Below, in pieces: positions 44,219 through 52,607 of a DNA stretch of 64,000 nt (position 1 is its first letter; every line of letters begins with the position of its first letter). The DNA lies in assembly GCF_900177655.1 (NCBI RefSeq), contig NZ_FXWK01000001.1, forward strand, positions 248,001-312,000, read 5' to 3'. The position numbers and the translations under genes are program-made. Under the pieces are notes generated by a model, which worked only from the letters and a program-made list of their open reading frames with translations, was not told where the DNA came from and searched no databases. This stretch comes from Devosia lucknowensis (lineage in GTDB: Bacteria; Pseudomonadota; Alphaproteobacteria; Rhizobiales; Devosiaceae).

Positions 44219-44893
44219 ATGCCCCTCAAGCCCGGCGCCGCCCTGCTGTTCGACATCGACGGCACCCTGGTGGAAAGCGACCCGCTGCATCTCGAAGCCT
44301 TCAACATCGCCTTCGCGCCCTACGGGCACACATTCGACCGGGACCGGTTCGGCAGGGAATTGCAGGGCCTGGCCAATGCCGCCATCGGCGCCCGCTTTTT
44401 CCCCGCCGAGACGCCGGAGCGGCAGTGGGAGATCATGATGGGCAAGGAGGCGAAGTTCCGCGAGCTGGCCGCCAAGGGAATCGAGCCGGTTGCGGGGCTG
44501 ATGGGCCTCCTGGACTGGGCCGATGCGCACGACGTGCCCATGGTGGCGGTGACCAATGCACCGCGGCCCAATGCCGATCTGCTGATCGACGCCATCGGCA
44601 TCCGCGCCCGTTTCCGGCATGTGGTGATCGGTGATGAACTGGCGCATGGCAAGCCGCATCCCTTGCCCTATCTCGAAGGCCTGCGGCTCCTCGGCGCCGA
44701 TGCGGCCCATAGCGTGGCCTTCGAGGACTCGCGCACCGGCATCGCCTCGGCGACGGGCGCCGGGATCGCGACGGTCGGTCTGGCGACCGGGTTGAAACCC
44801 GAGCAACTGGTGGAGGCCGGCGCGGTGCTGGCGGCCCATGATTACACAGGGGCGGACCTGCTGGAATTCGTCGAACGGCGGTTGTTCGGTTGA
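44219..44893 (+). CDS. HAD family phosphatase, beta-phosphoglucomutase-like
   Basis: 224 residues. HAD motif I is ALLFDIDGTLVESD (nucleophile Asp and acid Asp). A helical cap covers residues ~20-85 as in subfamily I. Motif II is in MVAVTNAPRPNADLL, and Lys of motif III is in LAHGKPHPLPYLEGLRLLG; FEDSRTGIASATGAG is motif IV. Substrate not predicted. The ATG at 44219 fits the family. It ends near a palindromic repeat at 44911. Confidence 0.88.
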   Translation: MPLKPGAALLFDIDGTLVESDPLHLEAFNIAFAPYGHTFDRDRFGRELQGLANAAIGARFFPAETPERQWEIMMGKEAKFRELAAKGIEPVAGLMGLLDWADAHDVPMVAVTNAPRPNADLLIDAIGIRARFRHVVIGDELAHGKPHPLPYLEGLRLLGADAAHSVAFEDSRTGIASATGAGIATVGLATGLKPEQLVEAGAVLAAHDYTGADLLEFVERRLFG

Positions 44894-44910
44894 GGAGCAA
44901 CCTCTACGCA

Positions 44911-44947
44911 ACCTCCCCCTGAGACGGGGAGGTCAGGTGGGGGCGCT
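44911..44947. repeat. Short copy of the CTCCCC palindromic repeat
   Basis: acctccccctgagacggggaggt is an inverted repeat of ~8-base arms followed by caggtggggg. It lies between the convergent HAD and radical SAM genes and may double as their terminator. Confidence 0.65.
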
Positions 44948-44991
44948 GCGCTCGATTCCATGTATTGCCCACCGGCTTGTCCGGGTGACGG

Positions 44992-46140
44992 CTAAAACAG
45001 GCTCATCTGCGGGCTATCGACCTTGGGCGCGATGAACAGATCATTGCGCAGCGGCGGCAGCTTGGCGTCGAGCCCATATCGCTCCCGCGCCTTTTCGAAG
45101 CGCTGGCGAAGAAGCGTGGCATAGGGGCCCTCGCCGGTCATGCGAACGCCCCAGCGCGAGTCATAGTCCTTGCCGCCGCGCGTATCGCGGACGAGCGAAA
45201 GGACATGGCGGACCCGATCGGGGAAATGGCGCAGCAGCCATTCGCGGAACACGTCCCGCACTTCGCCCGGAAGCCGCAGCAGGATCATCGAGGCGCTGAC
45301 CGCACCCTGGGCCTTACCGGCATCGAGAATGCGTTCAAGCTCCATGTCGTTGATCGCCGGGATCATGGGCGAGGCGAAGATGGCCGTGGGCACGCCGGCC
45401 TCGCTGAGCAGGCGTATGGCCTCAAGCCGACGGGCCGGCGAAGATGCGCGCGGTTCCATCTTGCGGCTGAGCTTGTGATCCATCGAGGTGACCGAAATGG
45501 CCACCTTCACCAGGTTGAGCCTGGCCAGCTCCGTGAGGATGTCGAGATCGCGAATGATCAGCGCTGACTTAGTGGTGATCATCACGGGATGCCGGGTTTC
45601 GAGCATGACCTCGAGAATGCCCCGCGTGAGCTTGTGGCTGCGTTCTGCCGGCTGGTAGGGATCTGTATTGGTGCCCATGGCGATGGGCTTGGGGCGGTAG
45701 TTTTTCGCGGACAGCTCGGCGCGCAAGGCCTCGACGGCATTGGCCTTGACGTAGATGTCGCGCTCGAAATCGATGCCAGCGGAATGACCGAGATAGGCGT
45801 GGGTCGGACGGGCAAAGCAATAGGAACAGCCGTGCTCGCAGCCCCTGTAGGCGTTGATCGAGCGCTCGAAGCCGATATCGGGGCTATCATTGGTGGTAAT
45901 AATGGTCTTGGCGCGTTCGACATGTTCGACCGTTTCGAATACCGGCATCGGTTCGACCACGCCCCAGCCATCGTCGAAGCTGTCGCGCTGGTGCGGCTCA
46001 AACCTGCCCGTGCGGTTGCTCTGCGCGCCGCGACCGCGAATACGGTCTGGTTGCATGAGTTCGCGCCGTGCCAGATCCGCATCGCGGCTCTTGCTCAAGC
46101 GTTCGAGGGCTTCGAAAGAGGGGGCCTGATATGCGGCCAT
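44992..46140 (-). CDS. PA0069-family radical SAM protein
   Basis: 382 residues from the ATG at 46140 (AGGA just upstream). The radical SAM 4Fe-4S cluster motif C-x3-C-x2-C is Cys101, Cys105 and Cys108 in GCEHGCSYCFARPTH. Conserved NTDPYQPAERSHKLTRGIL and SVTSMDHKLSRKMEPRASSPARRL (cited in part) are typical of the PA0069/SplB-like group. Distantly related to spore photoproduct lyase; the substrate is unknown. A LexA-type box overlapping a promoter at 46197-46229 suggests DNA-damage control, making a role in DNA repair an attractive inference. Confidence 0.9.
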   Translation of the reverse strand: MAAYQAPSFEALERLSKSRDADLARRELMQPDRIRGRGAQSNRTGRFEPHQRDSFDDGWGVVEPMPVFETVEHVERAKTIITTNDSPDIGFERSINAYRGCEHGCSYCFARPTHAYLGHSAGIDFERDIYVKANAVEALRAELSAKNYRPKPIAMGTNTDPYQPAERSHKLTRGILEVMLETRHPVMITTKSALIIRDLDILTELARLNLVKVAISVTSMDHKLSRKMEPRASSPARRLEAIRLLSEAGVPTAIFASPMIPAINDMELERILDAGKAQGAVSASMILLRLPGEVRDVFREWLLRHFPDRVRHVLSLVRDTRGGKDYDSRWGVRMTGEGPYATLLRQRFEKARERYGLDAKLPPLRNDLFIAPKVDSPQMSLF

Positions 46141-46196
46141 GATCCTGTCTCCTGGCTGGACGGCCGATGGAATCGACATCCATCCGACGCATCCCA

Positions 46197-46225
46197 ACGC
46201 TAGCAGCTTGATGAGAACAGAACAA
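46197..46225 (-). promoter_or_regulatory. Probable promoter of the PA0069-type gene
   Basis: On the - strand, TTGTTC (46225-46220), a 17-base spacer and TAGCGT (46202-46197). A transcript would start near 46190, giving a ~50-base leader. The -35 lies inside the LexA box. Confidence 0.5.
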
Positions 46226-46229
46226 GAAC
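46215..46229. promoter_or_regulatory. LexA box (alphaproteobacterial GTTC-N7-GTTC type)
   Basis: GAAC-agaacaa-GAAC on the + strand, i.e. GTTC-N7-GTTC on the - strand, an exact match to the direct-repeat LexA motif of alphaproteobacteria. It overlaps the -35 of the radical SAM gene, a position suited to repression. Confidence 0.7.
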
Positions 46230-46235
46230 ATGATT

Positions 46236-46252
46236 GCGGCCATATTGGCCGC
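46236..46252. promoter_or_regulatory. Operator-like perfect palindrome
   Basis: gcggcca-tat-tggccgc, seven-base arms with a three-base centre. Between the radical SAM and MFS genes; could bind a dimeric repressor of either. The binder is unknown. Confidence 0.4.
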
Positions 46253-46347
46253 CGGATCAGATATCGGCATGACGGGCATGCATTACAAGCCTTTACCGCG
46301 GGGCCTTCCAGGCGTAGAGAACCGCTCCCGTCGGCCCTGTCAGCCAG

Positions 46348-46370
46348 CGCGAGCCAGCTCGCGATTTTTT
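46348..46370 (+). other. Terminator-like hairpin in the leader of the DHA2 MFS gene
   Basis: cgcgag-ccag-ctcgcg is a six-pair stem followed by attttttg, 137 bases before the MFS ATG and on the same strand. No gene ends upstream on this strand, so an attenuator or a stop for spurious transcription is possible. Confidence 0.45.
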
Positions 46371-46506
46371 GCGTTCGGAAGGCCTCTTCGCTCCCGAACA
46401 GCGCATTCCTGACAGTCGCTGTCGCAGAATTTTATGATTGATCTGTCGAAATTCATGCGGCGGCCCCGTCGCATGGTGGAAACGATAATCTCGAAAGGGA
46501 CACGAG

Positions 46507-47997
46507 ATGACACTCGACGCCACTATGGATGCAGCGACGCCCGACGTCGCCGCGCATCATCCCGACAATGCCGCCCGCAATCGGCTGGTCATTGCCATTC
46601 TCCTGGTCTCGACCTTCGTGGTGTTTCTCAATGAAACCATCATGAGCGTGGCCATCCCCCATCTCATGACCGACCTGGGTGTCGAAGCAAGCGCGGCACA
46701 GTGGCTGACCACGGGGTTCCTCCTGACCATGGCGGTCGTGATCCCGATCACCGGCTTCCTGCTGCAGCGGCTCAACACGCGCCCGATCTTCCTGCTCGCG
46801 ATCTCGGTTTTCTCGTTCGGCACGCTGATCTGCGCCGTGTCGCCCGGGCTCGAACTCCTGATTGGCGGTCGCGTGATCCAGGCCATTGGTACGGCGATCA
46901 TGATTCCGTTGCTGATGACCACGGTCATGACCCTCGTGCCGCCCGAGGCGCGCGGCAAGACCATGGGCAACATCTCCATCGTCATGTCCGTCGCTCCGGC
47001 CATCGGACCGACCATCGGTGGGTTCATCCTGGCCCATTTCGACTGGCGGTTCATGTTCTACTTCACCCTGCCCATCGCGCTCGGCGCGCTTGTGCTCGGC
47101 GCCACCCGCATTCGCAACGTCTCGACGCCCCGATACGCACCGCTTGATTACCTGTCGGTCGTGCTCTCGGCCCTGGCATTCGGTGGTCTGGTCTATGGTC
47201 TCTCGAGCTTTGGCGAAAGCTTTGCGCATACCGGTGAACCCTCGGCCATTCCCCTGTGGGCGCCGATCGCCGTCGGCGTCGTCGCGATGGGCCTGTTCGT
47301 CTGGCGGCAGCTGGGCTTGCAGCGCGAAAACAAGGCGCTGCTCGACCTGCGCGTCTTCCAGTCGCGCAACTACACGGTATCGGTCAGCCTGATGCTGATC
47401 GCCATGATGGCCTTGTTCGGTACGGTTATCCTGCTGCCGATCTACACGCAGCGCGTAGTCGGTCTCGATACCTTGCAGACCGGTCTGCTGCTGCTGCCCG
47501 GCGGCCTGATCATGGGTCTCATGGGGCCGTTCGTCGGACGGCTGTTCGACCGGGTCGGTCCGACCATGCTGGCCGTGCCCGGCACCATCCTGGTTTCCGC
47601 CGTGCTCTGGGCACTTACGCTGGTGGGCCAGGACACCTCGCCCTGGGCACTCCTGGCCGGGCACGTCGTGCTGAGCATCGGCCTCGCGCTGATCTTCACG
47701 CCCGTCTTCACCTCGTCCATGGGGTCGGTGCGGATGGAGCTCTATTCGCACGCCTCGGCGGTGCTTGGCTCGATCCAGCAGCTGGCCGGTGCCGCGGGCA
47801 TCGCGCTCTTCATCGCGCTGATGACCATCCGGACGGCGGCGCTGACCGCTGAAGGGGTGGACCCGGTCGAGGCGCTGGCGAGTGGCATCCGCGCCGCCTT
47901 CCTGGTCGGAGCGATCATCTCGCTCTTTGCCATCGTCGCGGCGGTCTTCATCCGCAAGCCCGAGGGCGGCATGCCGGGACACGGCGGCGGACACTGA
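46507..47997 (+). CDS. DHA2-family drug:H+ antiporter (EmrB/QacA type MFS)
   Basis: 496 residues with about 14 membrane helices. DHA2 features are present: VFLNETIMSVAIPHLMTDLG in helix 1, AQWLTTGFLLTMAVVIPITGFLLQRLN in helix 2 and loop, and SVAPAIGPTIGGFILAHFDWRFMFYF (motif C region, quoted in short form). Likely exports hydrophobic drugs or toxic compounds with proton entry. AAAGGGA precedes the ATG. There is no EmrA-like adaptor or TetR gene next to it; regulatory elements in the upstream spacer may serve. Confidence 0.88.
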   Translation: MTLDATMDAATPDVAAHHPDNAARNRLVIAILLVSTFVVFLNETIMSVAIPHLMTDLGVEASAAQWLTTGFLLTMAVVIPITGFLLQRLNTRPIFLLAISVFSFGTLICAVSPGLELLIGGRVIQAIGTAIMIPLLMTTVMTLVPPEARGKTMGNISIVMSVAPAIGPTIGGFILAHFDWRFMFYFTLPIALGALVLGATRIRNVSTPRYAPLDYLSVVLSALAFGGLVYGLSSFGESFAHTGEPSAIPLWAPIAVGVVAMGLFVWRQLGLQRENKALLDLRVFQSRNYTVSVSLMLIAMMALFGTVILLPIYTQRVVGLDTLQTGLLLLPGGLIMGLMGPFVGRLFDRVGPTMLAVPGTILVSAVLWALTLVGQDTSPWALLAGHVVLSIGLALIFTPVFTSSMGSVRMELYSHASAVLGSIQQLAGAAGIALFIALMTIRTAALTAEGVDPVEALASGIRAAFLVGAIISLFAIVAAVFIRKPEGGMPGHGGGH

Positions 47998-48004
47998 ATG
48001 CACA

Positions 48005-48030
48005 AACGGCGCCTACGGGCGCCGTTTTCT
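48005..48030 (+). terminator. Rho-independent terminator after the DHA2 MFS gene
   Basis: aacggcgcc-tacg-ggcgccgtt is a nine-pair stem with a four-base loop, followed by ttct after the stem's own tt. It also abuts the end of the convergent moaB. Confidence 0.8.
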
Positions 48031-48566
48031 TATCGTTCGCTGAGGCGGGGCATCAGTTCGACGAAATTGCACGGCTTGTGCCGGTAGTCGAGCTGATGGG
48101 TCAGGATGCCTTCCCACGCATCGCGGCAAGCCCCGCGCGACCCTGGCAGGCAGAAGACGAAGGTGGTGCCGATCAACCCTGCGGTGGCACGGGATTGGAG
48201 CGACGAGGTCCCCACCGTGGTCGCCGAATACTGATGGAAGAGCACGGAAAAGCCTTCCATGCGCTTGTCGAACAGGGGTTCCACCGCTTCGGGCGTGACA
48301 TCGCGGCCGGAAAATCCGGTACCACCCGTGGTGAGGATCACGTCGACGTCGGGATGGGCGACATAGGCCTGCACGGCGGCACGGATAAGCTGAACGTCGT
48401 CGCGTACCACCTGCCGCTCGAAGCAGGCATGGCCATCTGCTTCCAGCAGGGATTTGAGCAGCGCGCCGCCGGTGTCGGTCTCGAGCGTGCGGGTATCGGA
48501 CACGGCAATGACGGCGATGGAGAGCGGCTTGAATGCGCGATCCTCAAACCGGCTTGTCTTGAACAT
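48030..48566 (-). CDS. moaB: Molybdenum cofactor biosynthesis protein B
   Basis: 178 residues from the ATG at 48566. MoaB/MogA fold: SIAVIAVSDTRTLETDTGG, ILTTGGTGFSGRDVTPEAVEPL and FCLPGSRGACRDAWEGIL. It adenylylates or handles molybdopterin at the Mo-insertion stage, although some MoaB proteins are poorly active. The start overlaps the upstream MFS gene by 23 bases, so both are read from one message. No other mo-cofactor genes are in the window. Confidence 0.9.
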   Translation of the reverse strand: MFKTSRFEDRAFKPLSIAVIAVSDTRTLETDTGGALLKSLLEADGHACFERQVVRDDVQLIRAAVQAYVAHPDVDVILTTGGTGFSGRDVTPEAVEPLFDKRMEGFSVLFHQYSATTVGTSSLQSRATAGLIGTTFVFCLPGSRGACRDAWEGILTHQLDYRHKPCNFVELMPRLSER

Positions 48567-49869
48567 CGTCGCGTCGCTCCACCGTTTCAATAAGCTCTTC
48601 GGGCACGGCGGCTTCGCGCTGCACCGGGACGTCGTCGTCATCGTTTTCCGTGCGCGGGTCAAGCACAAAGGTTTCAGGGGTAACCTGACGATCGCTCATG
48701 GGCTGGAACGGCGCGCGCTCCTCGGCCTCGACGCTCTTGCGCACCCGCATCCGCAGATAGGCTGCGCCGGCCAGCGCACCATGGAACGTCGCGGTGACGA
48801 TGAAGAGGCCGACCGGGTGCCAGGCGCCCATGATGACCGATGCGACGGCAGGGCCGATGGCAAGGCCGATGCCGCAGATCATCAGCATGCCGCCTGCGAT
48901 CTTGGCGAATTCCCCATCCTTGGCGAAGTCGTTCGCATGGGCCACGGCCACCGCGTAGATCGGGTTGGCCGCAAAGCCATAGGCTGCGAACAGCACATAC
49001 ATGCCCCAACCGGCGGTCGGGTTGATGATGACGATCAACGCGCCCACGACCGCCGCAAAGCCGGACAGGCCGATCATGACCAGGCGCCGGTCGATATGGT
49101 CGGAAAGCCGGCCGAACGGCACCTGCGCGACCGCGCCGAGGATGGCGGCGATGGCAAAGAGCAGGGCGATGCCGCCGGCATCGAGCCCCTGTTCATAGCC
49201 GTAGACCGGCGCCAGCGTGCCGAAGGCGCCGTTGGCCATGCCGACCGAGAACGAGGCGATCGCCGCGACCGGAGAGGTGCGATAGAGCAGCCCGATGTCG
49301 ATCTTGGCCGATTGCAGCGGCTTGGGCTGCGGACTGGAGGTGAGCGCAGTAGGCAGCACGGCGCAGATAAAGCTGATCGCGCCCACGACGAAGGGAATGA
49401 AACCGGCCGTGCCGGTGACCGACATGGCGATCTGCCCGAGCGTCGAGGCGGCCATGTTGATGGTGACGTAGATCGAGAAGATCGTGCCGCGGCTCTTGTT
49501 GTCGGCGACTTCGTTGAGCCAGCTTTCCACGATCATCGCGGCACCGGCAAAGCAAAAGCCGCTGAGCGCGCGCAGCACGATCCAGCTCACGTCGTTGACC
49601 CACAGGAGGTTGAGCAGGATCGTGATGGTGCCGATCGCCGCCATTACCGAGAAGGCACGGATATGGCCGACCTTGCGCACGACCAGGGGCACGAACAGCG
49701 AGCCGGCGACGAAACCGATCGACCAGCCGGTGCCGATCAAACCCAGCGCGAGGAGGGAGAAACCTTCCTCCGCACCGCGAACGGAAAGGAGCAGACCCTG
49801 GAGGCCGCCGCCGAACATGAGCAGGGCGGAGCCGAGAAACAGGGCGTAGATCTTGATGACGGAAGCCAT
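48544..49869 (-). CDS. MFS transporter, YcaD-like
   Basis: 441 residues, 12 predicted helices (residues ~5-385). Pattern resembles the YcaD-type MFS with GGGLQGLLLSVRGAEEG near the start, RALSGFCFAGAAMIVESWLNE, and KSRGTIFSIYVTINMAASTLGQ. The ~50-residue cytoplasmic tail is acidic (TENDDDDVPVQREAAVPEELIETVERRDD). Substrate unknown. The tail end overlaps moaB, an unusual pairing of unrelated functions. Confidence 0.85.
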   Translation of the reverse strand: MASVIKIYALFLGSALLMFGGGLQGLLLSVRGAEEGFSLLALGLIGTGWSIGFVAGSLFVPLVVRKVGHIRAFSVMAAIGTITILLNLLWVNDVSWIVLRALSGFCFAGAAMIVESWLNEVADNKSRGTIFSIYVTINMAASTLGQIAMSVTGTAGFIPFVVGAISFICAVLPTALTSSPQPKPLQSAKIDIGLLYRTSPVAAIASFSVGMANGAFGTLAPVYGYEQGLDAGGIALLFAIAAILGAVAQVPFGRLSDHIDRRLVMIGLSGFAAVVGALIVIINPTAGWGMYVLFAAYGFAANPIYAVAVAHANDFAKDGEFAKIAGGMLMICGIGLAIGPAVASVIMGAWHPVGLFIVTATFHGALAGAAYLRMRVRKSVEAEERAPFQPMSDRQVTPETFVLDPRTENDDDDVPVQREAAVPEELIETVERRDDVQDKPV

Positions 49870-49974
49870 GACGCAATCGGCCTTCGTTGGTGGTCAGGAT
49901 GGGCGCAAATCAGTCAACACGACCATAGCGCGTGAGGTTGCGCTGGCTAGGGGGAAAGCCGGGCGAATGTGTGA

Positions 49975-50787
49975 TCAGCCAAGACCCATTTCGACCATCT
50001 TGCGCCGGAAGCCGAGCAGGTCGCGCCAGGCCTGCTGCTTGGCCGGCGGATTGCGCAGGAGATAGGCCGGATGCAGGGTTGGGAGGGCCGCGACCTCGTG
50101 CGAACCGATCGTCACATCCTGCCACTTGCCGCGCATCTTGATGATGCCGTTGGTGGTCTTGAACACCGTCTGCATGGCGGGGCCGCCCAGGGTCAGTACC
50201 AGTCGCGGCGCGACCAGCTCGACCTGGCGGTGGAGGAATGGCAGGCACAACTCCATTTCCTCCGGCGTCGGCGTGCGGTTTCCGGGCGGACGCCAGGGGA
50301 CGGTGTTGACGATGTAGACGAGGTCGCGGTTGAGGCCGATGGTCGCCAGCATGCGATCGAGCAACTGGCCGGAGCGGCCGACGAAAGGCTTGCCCTGCCG
50401 GTCCTCCTCGGCTCCGGGCGCTTCGCCGATCAGCATGATCCTGGCCTCGGGATTGCCATCGGCAAACACCAGCTGGGTGGCGCGGAACTTGAGACCGCAG
50501 CCGTCATAGCCCTCGAGGATGGTGCGCAACTGATCGAGCGACTGCGCCGTTGCCGCGAGCGAACGGGCCGCGCCGGGATCGCCGCCGATCGGGCCGAGGG
50601 CAGGCGCCGGAACAGGGGCGGCTGCGGCCTGTGCCGCGGCGCGCGAAGGCATGGTCGGCGCGGAAGGTGGCTTTTGCGCGAAACGGTCCACCGGCTCGTC
50701 GACCACGGCCAGATCCACCCCGGCGGCCCGATACCAGTCGAGCACCGAGAGCAGTTCGGCATTGTTGAGGGGTCGATCTTGAGACAT
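49975..50787 (-). CDS. Uracil-DNA glycosylase, family 4/5-like
   Basis: 270 residues from the ATG at 50787. The N-terminal ~100 residues, including an Ala/Pro-rich linker (RAAAQAAAAPVPAPALG), precede the glycosylase domain. Motif A is LIGEAPGAEEDRQGKPFVGRSG and motif B is TLHPAYLLRNP. NTVPWRPPGNRTPTPEEMELCLPF is the family's middle block. It removes uracil from DNA, starting base-excision repair. Cysteines are at GYDGCGLK and in the LCLPF segment; whether an Fe-S cluster forms is uncertain from this set. Divergent from ETF-QO. Confidence 0.9.
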   Translation of the reverse strand: MSQDRPLNNAELLSVLDWYRAAGVDLAVVDEPVDRFAQKPPSAPTMPSRAAAQAAAAPVPAPALGPIGGDPGAARSLAATAQSLDQLRTILEGYDGCGLKFRATQLVFADGNPEARIMLIGEAPGAEEDRQGKPFVGRSGQLLDRMLATIGLNRDLVYIVNTVPWRPPGNRTPTPEEMELCLPFLHRQVELVAPRLVLTLGGPAMQTVFKTTNGIIKMRGKWQDVTIGSHEVAALPTLHPAYLLRNPPAKQQAWRDLLGFRRKMVEMGLG

Positions 50788-50863
50788 TGGCCACGTTATG
50801 TCACACCCCGTCCGAGGCGACCAGTCGCCAAACCCACGCCTCCGCCCCAAAGGTTCCCCATCC

Positions 50864-52510
50864 ATGGCAGAAGCCGGAAATCGTGAAACGCTCGCCACCG
50901 ACGTGTTGATCGTCGGCGCCGGTCCGTCGGGCCTGGCAGCGGCCATCCGCCTCAAGCAGCGCCATCCGGAATTGTCGGTGACGGTGGTGGAAAAGGCGGC
51001 GGAAGTCGGCGGTCATATCCTCTCCGGCGCCGTGATGGACCCGGTGGGGCTCGATGCGCTGATCCCGGACTGGCGGCTCAAGGGCGCTCCGGTTGGGCCG
51101 GATGTGACCAGGGACACCTATCACTACCTGACGGAACGGGGCGACTTCGCCCTGCCGCATGCGCTGGTGCCGCCGCAGATGAAGACCCCGGGCGCGGTGA
51201 TCGTCAGTCTCGGCGACCTTGTGCGCTGGATGGGAGAACAGGCGGCCGAGCTGGGCGTCGACATTTTCCCGATGACGGCGGCGGTCGATGTACTGCGCAG
51301 CGGCAAGGGGCCGGTGCGCGGCATCATTACCGGCGATCTCGGTCGCGATCGCGACGGCAACCCCAAGCCCGGATTTGCCGAAGGCATTGCGCTTGAGGCC
51401 AAGTATACGCTGATCGCCGAGGGCGCGCGCGGTTCGCTGGCCCGGCAGATCATGGGTGACTTCAACCTCGAGCGGCAGCCGCAGAAATACGGTTTGGGCA
51501 TCAAGGAAGTCTGGGAAGTGCCGGCGGGCCAGCACAATCCGGGGCAGGTCGATCACTATCTGGGGTTCCCGCTCGACAATGATACGGCCGGCGGCGGCTT
51601 CGTCTACCATGCCGCCGACCGCAAGCTCTATGTCGGGCTCGTCACCTATCTCGACTATCGTGATCCGACGCTCTCGCCCTTTGATGAATTCCAGCGCTTC
51701 AAGCTCCACCCCTCGGTGCGCAAGCAGCTCGAAGGGGGGACGCGGATCAGCTATGGCGCACGCGCCGTGACCGCGGGCGGCTGGCAGTCCGTCCCCACGC
51801 TCGCCTTTCCCGGTGGCGGCCTGATCGGCTGCGCGGCCGGCTTCATGAATGCCCCCCGGCTCAAGGCCATCCACAACGCCATCCTCTCGGGCATCGGGGC
51901 CGCCGATGCGGTGGGCGCGGTTCTGGCCAAGGGACGGCAGCACGACCTCATCGCCGACTTCGGTCCCTCGATCATGCGCACCGGCATCGCCCGCGAATTG
52001 CAGGGTGTGGCCAATGCCAAGCCGCTCTGGTCGAGGTTCGGAACGGTGGCGGGCTCGCTTCTGATCGGGGCCGAACTCTGGTGGCGCGCCATCTTCAAGC
52101 GCTCGCCGATCAACCTGCGGTTTCACCGGCACCAGGATCGCGAGCGGCTCAAGCCGATCAACGCCGTCACCCCGCGCACCTATGCCAAGCCGGACGGCAA
52201 GCTGACCTTCGACCGCACGTCCTCGGTGTTCCTGGCCAACCTCGCGCATGACGAGGACCAGCCGGTGCATCTGCGCCTCGCCGACCCGGCCGTGCCGATT
52301 CGCGAAAACCTGCCCCGGTTCGGTGAGCCTGCGCCGCTCTATTGCCCGGCCGGGGTGTATGAAGTTGCGCAAGAGGGTGGGGCGCCCGTCTTCCGGATCC
52401 ACGCGGCCAATTGCGTGCACTGCAAGACCTGCGACATCAAGGATCCCGCGGGCAACATTACCTGGGTGCCACCCGAAGGCGGCAGTGGCCCCAATTACAG
52501 CGGAATGTGA
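50864..52510 (+). CDS. Electron transfer flavoprotein-ubiquinone oxidoreductase
   Basis: 548 residues from the ATG at 50864 (AAAGG upstream). The N-terminal FAD site is DVLIVGAGPSGLAAAIRLKQ. The 4Fe-4S cluster and C-terminal cap are seen in LYCPAGVYE and NCVHCKTCDIKDPAGNI, ending GGSGPNYSGM. It passes electrons from ETF, reduced by fatty-acid and amino-acid dehydrogenases, into ubiquinone at the inner membrane, feeding the same quinone pool as the oxidase genes here. Followed by the TPR gene after a 97-base spacer. Confidence 0.96.
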   Translation: MAEAGNRETLATDVLIVGAGPSGLAAAIRLKQRHPELSVTVVEKAAEVGGHILSGAVMDPVGLDALIPDWRLKGAPVGPDVTRDTYHYLTERGDFALPHALVPPQMKTPGAVIVSLGDLVRWMGEQAAELGVDIFPMTAAVDVLRSGKGPVRGIITGDLGRDRDGNPKPGFAEGIALEAKYTLIAEGARGSLARQIMGDFNLERQPQKYGLGIKEVWEVPAGQHNPGQVDHYLGFPLDNDTAGGGFVYHAADRKLYVGLVTYLDYRDPTLSPFDEFQRFKLHPSVRKQLEGGTRISYGARAVTAGGWQSVPTLAFPGGGLIGCAAGFMNAPRLKAIHNAILSGIGAADAVGAVLAKGRQHDLIADFGPSIMRTGIARELQGVANAKPLWSRFGTVAGSLLIGAELWWRAIFKRSPINLRFHRHQDRERLKPINAVTPRTYAKPDGKLTFDRTSSVFLANLAHDEDQPVHLRLADPAVPIRENLPRFGEPAPLYCPAGVYEVAQEGGAPVFRIHAANCVHCKTCDIKDPAGNITWVPPEGGSGPNYSGM

Positions 52511-52607
52511 CCGTCTGCATAAAGCGCCACCCTTGCGGCGCAGTCGCAAAACGGACAATCTTTCCGCCCACACGCTGCCGGCGACGGCATAGGGAGAAAT
52601 CAAGCAC

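Larger units (their letters stand above)
46141..46506. other. Regulatory region between the radical SAM gene and the DHA2 MFS gene
   Basis: 366 bases without a supported gene. From left to right it holds a promoter with a LexA box, a 17-base operator-like palindrome, an inverted pair of GTTCGG/CCGAAC arms around 46372-46398, and a hairpin with T-run. The lone open frames crossing it lack ribosome sites. Confidence 0.65.

Noticed and set aside
43451..44911. Upstream extension of the DUF4180 frame to about 608 codons
   Set aside because: The extension is antisense to a secreted-protein gene and a HAD gene; DUF4180 proteins are about 120 residues and a proper ATG exists at 43450.
46139..46441. 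Open frame of about 100 codons within the radical SAM-MFS spacer
   Set aside because: No ribosome site, no codon bias, and it runs across a LexA box, palindrome and hairpin.
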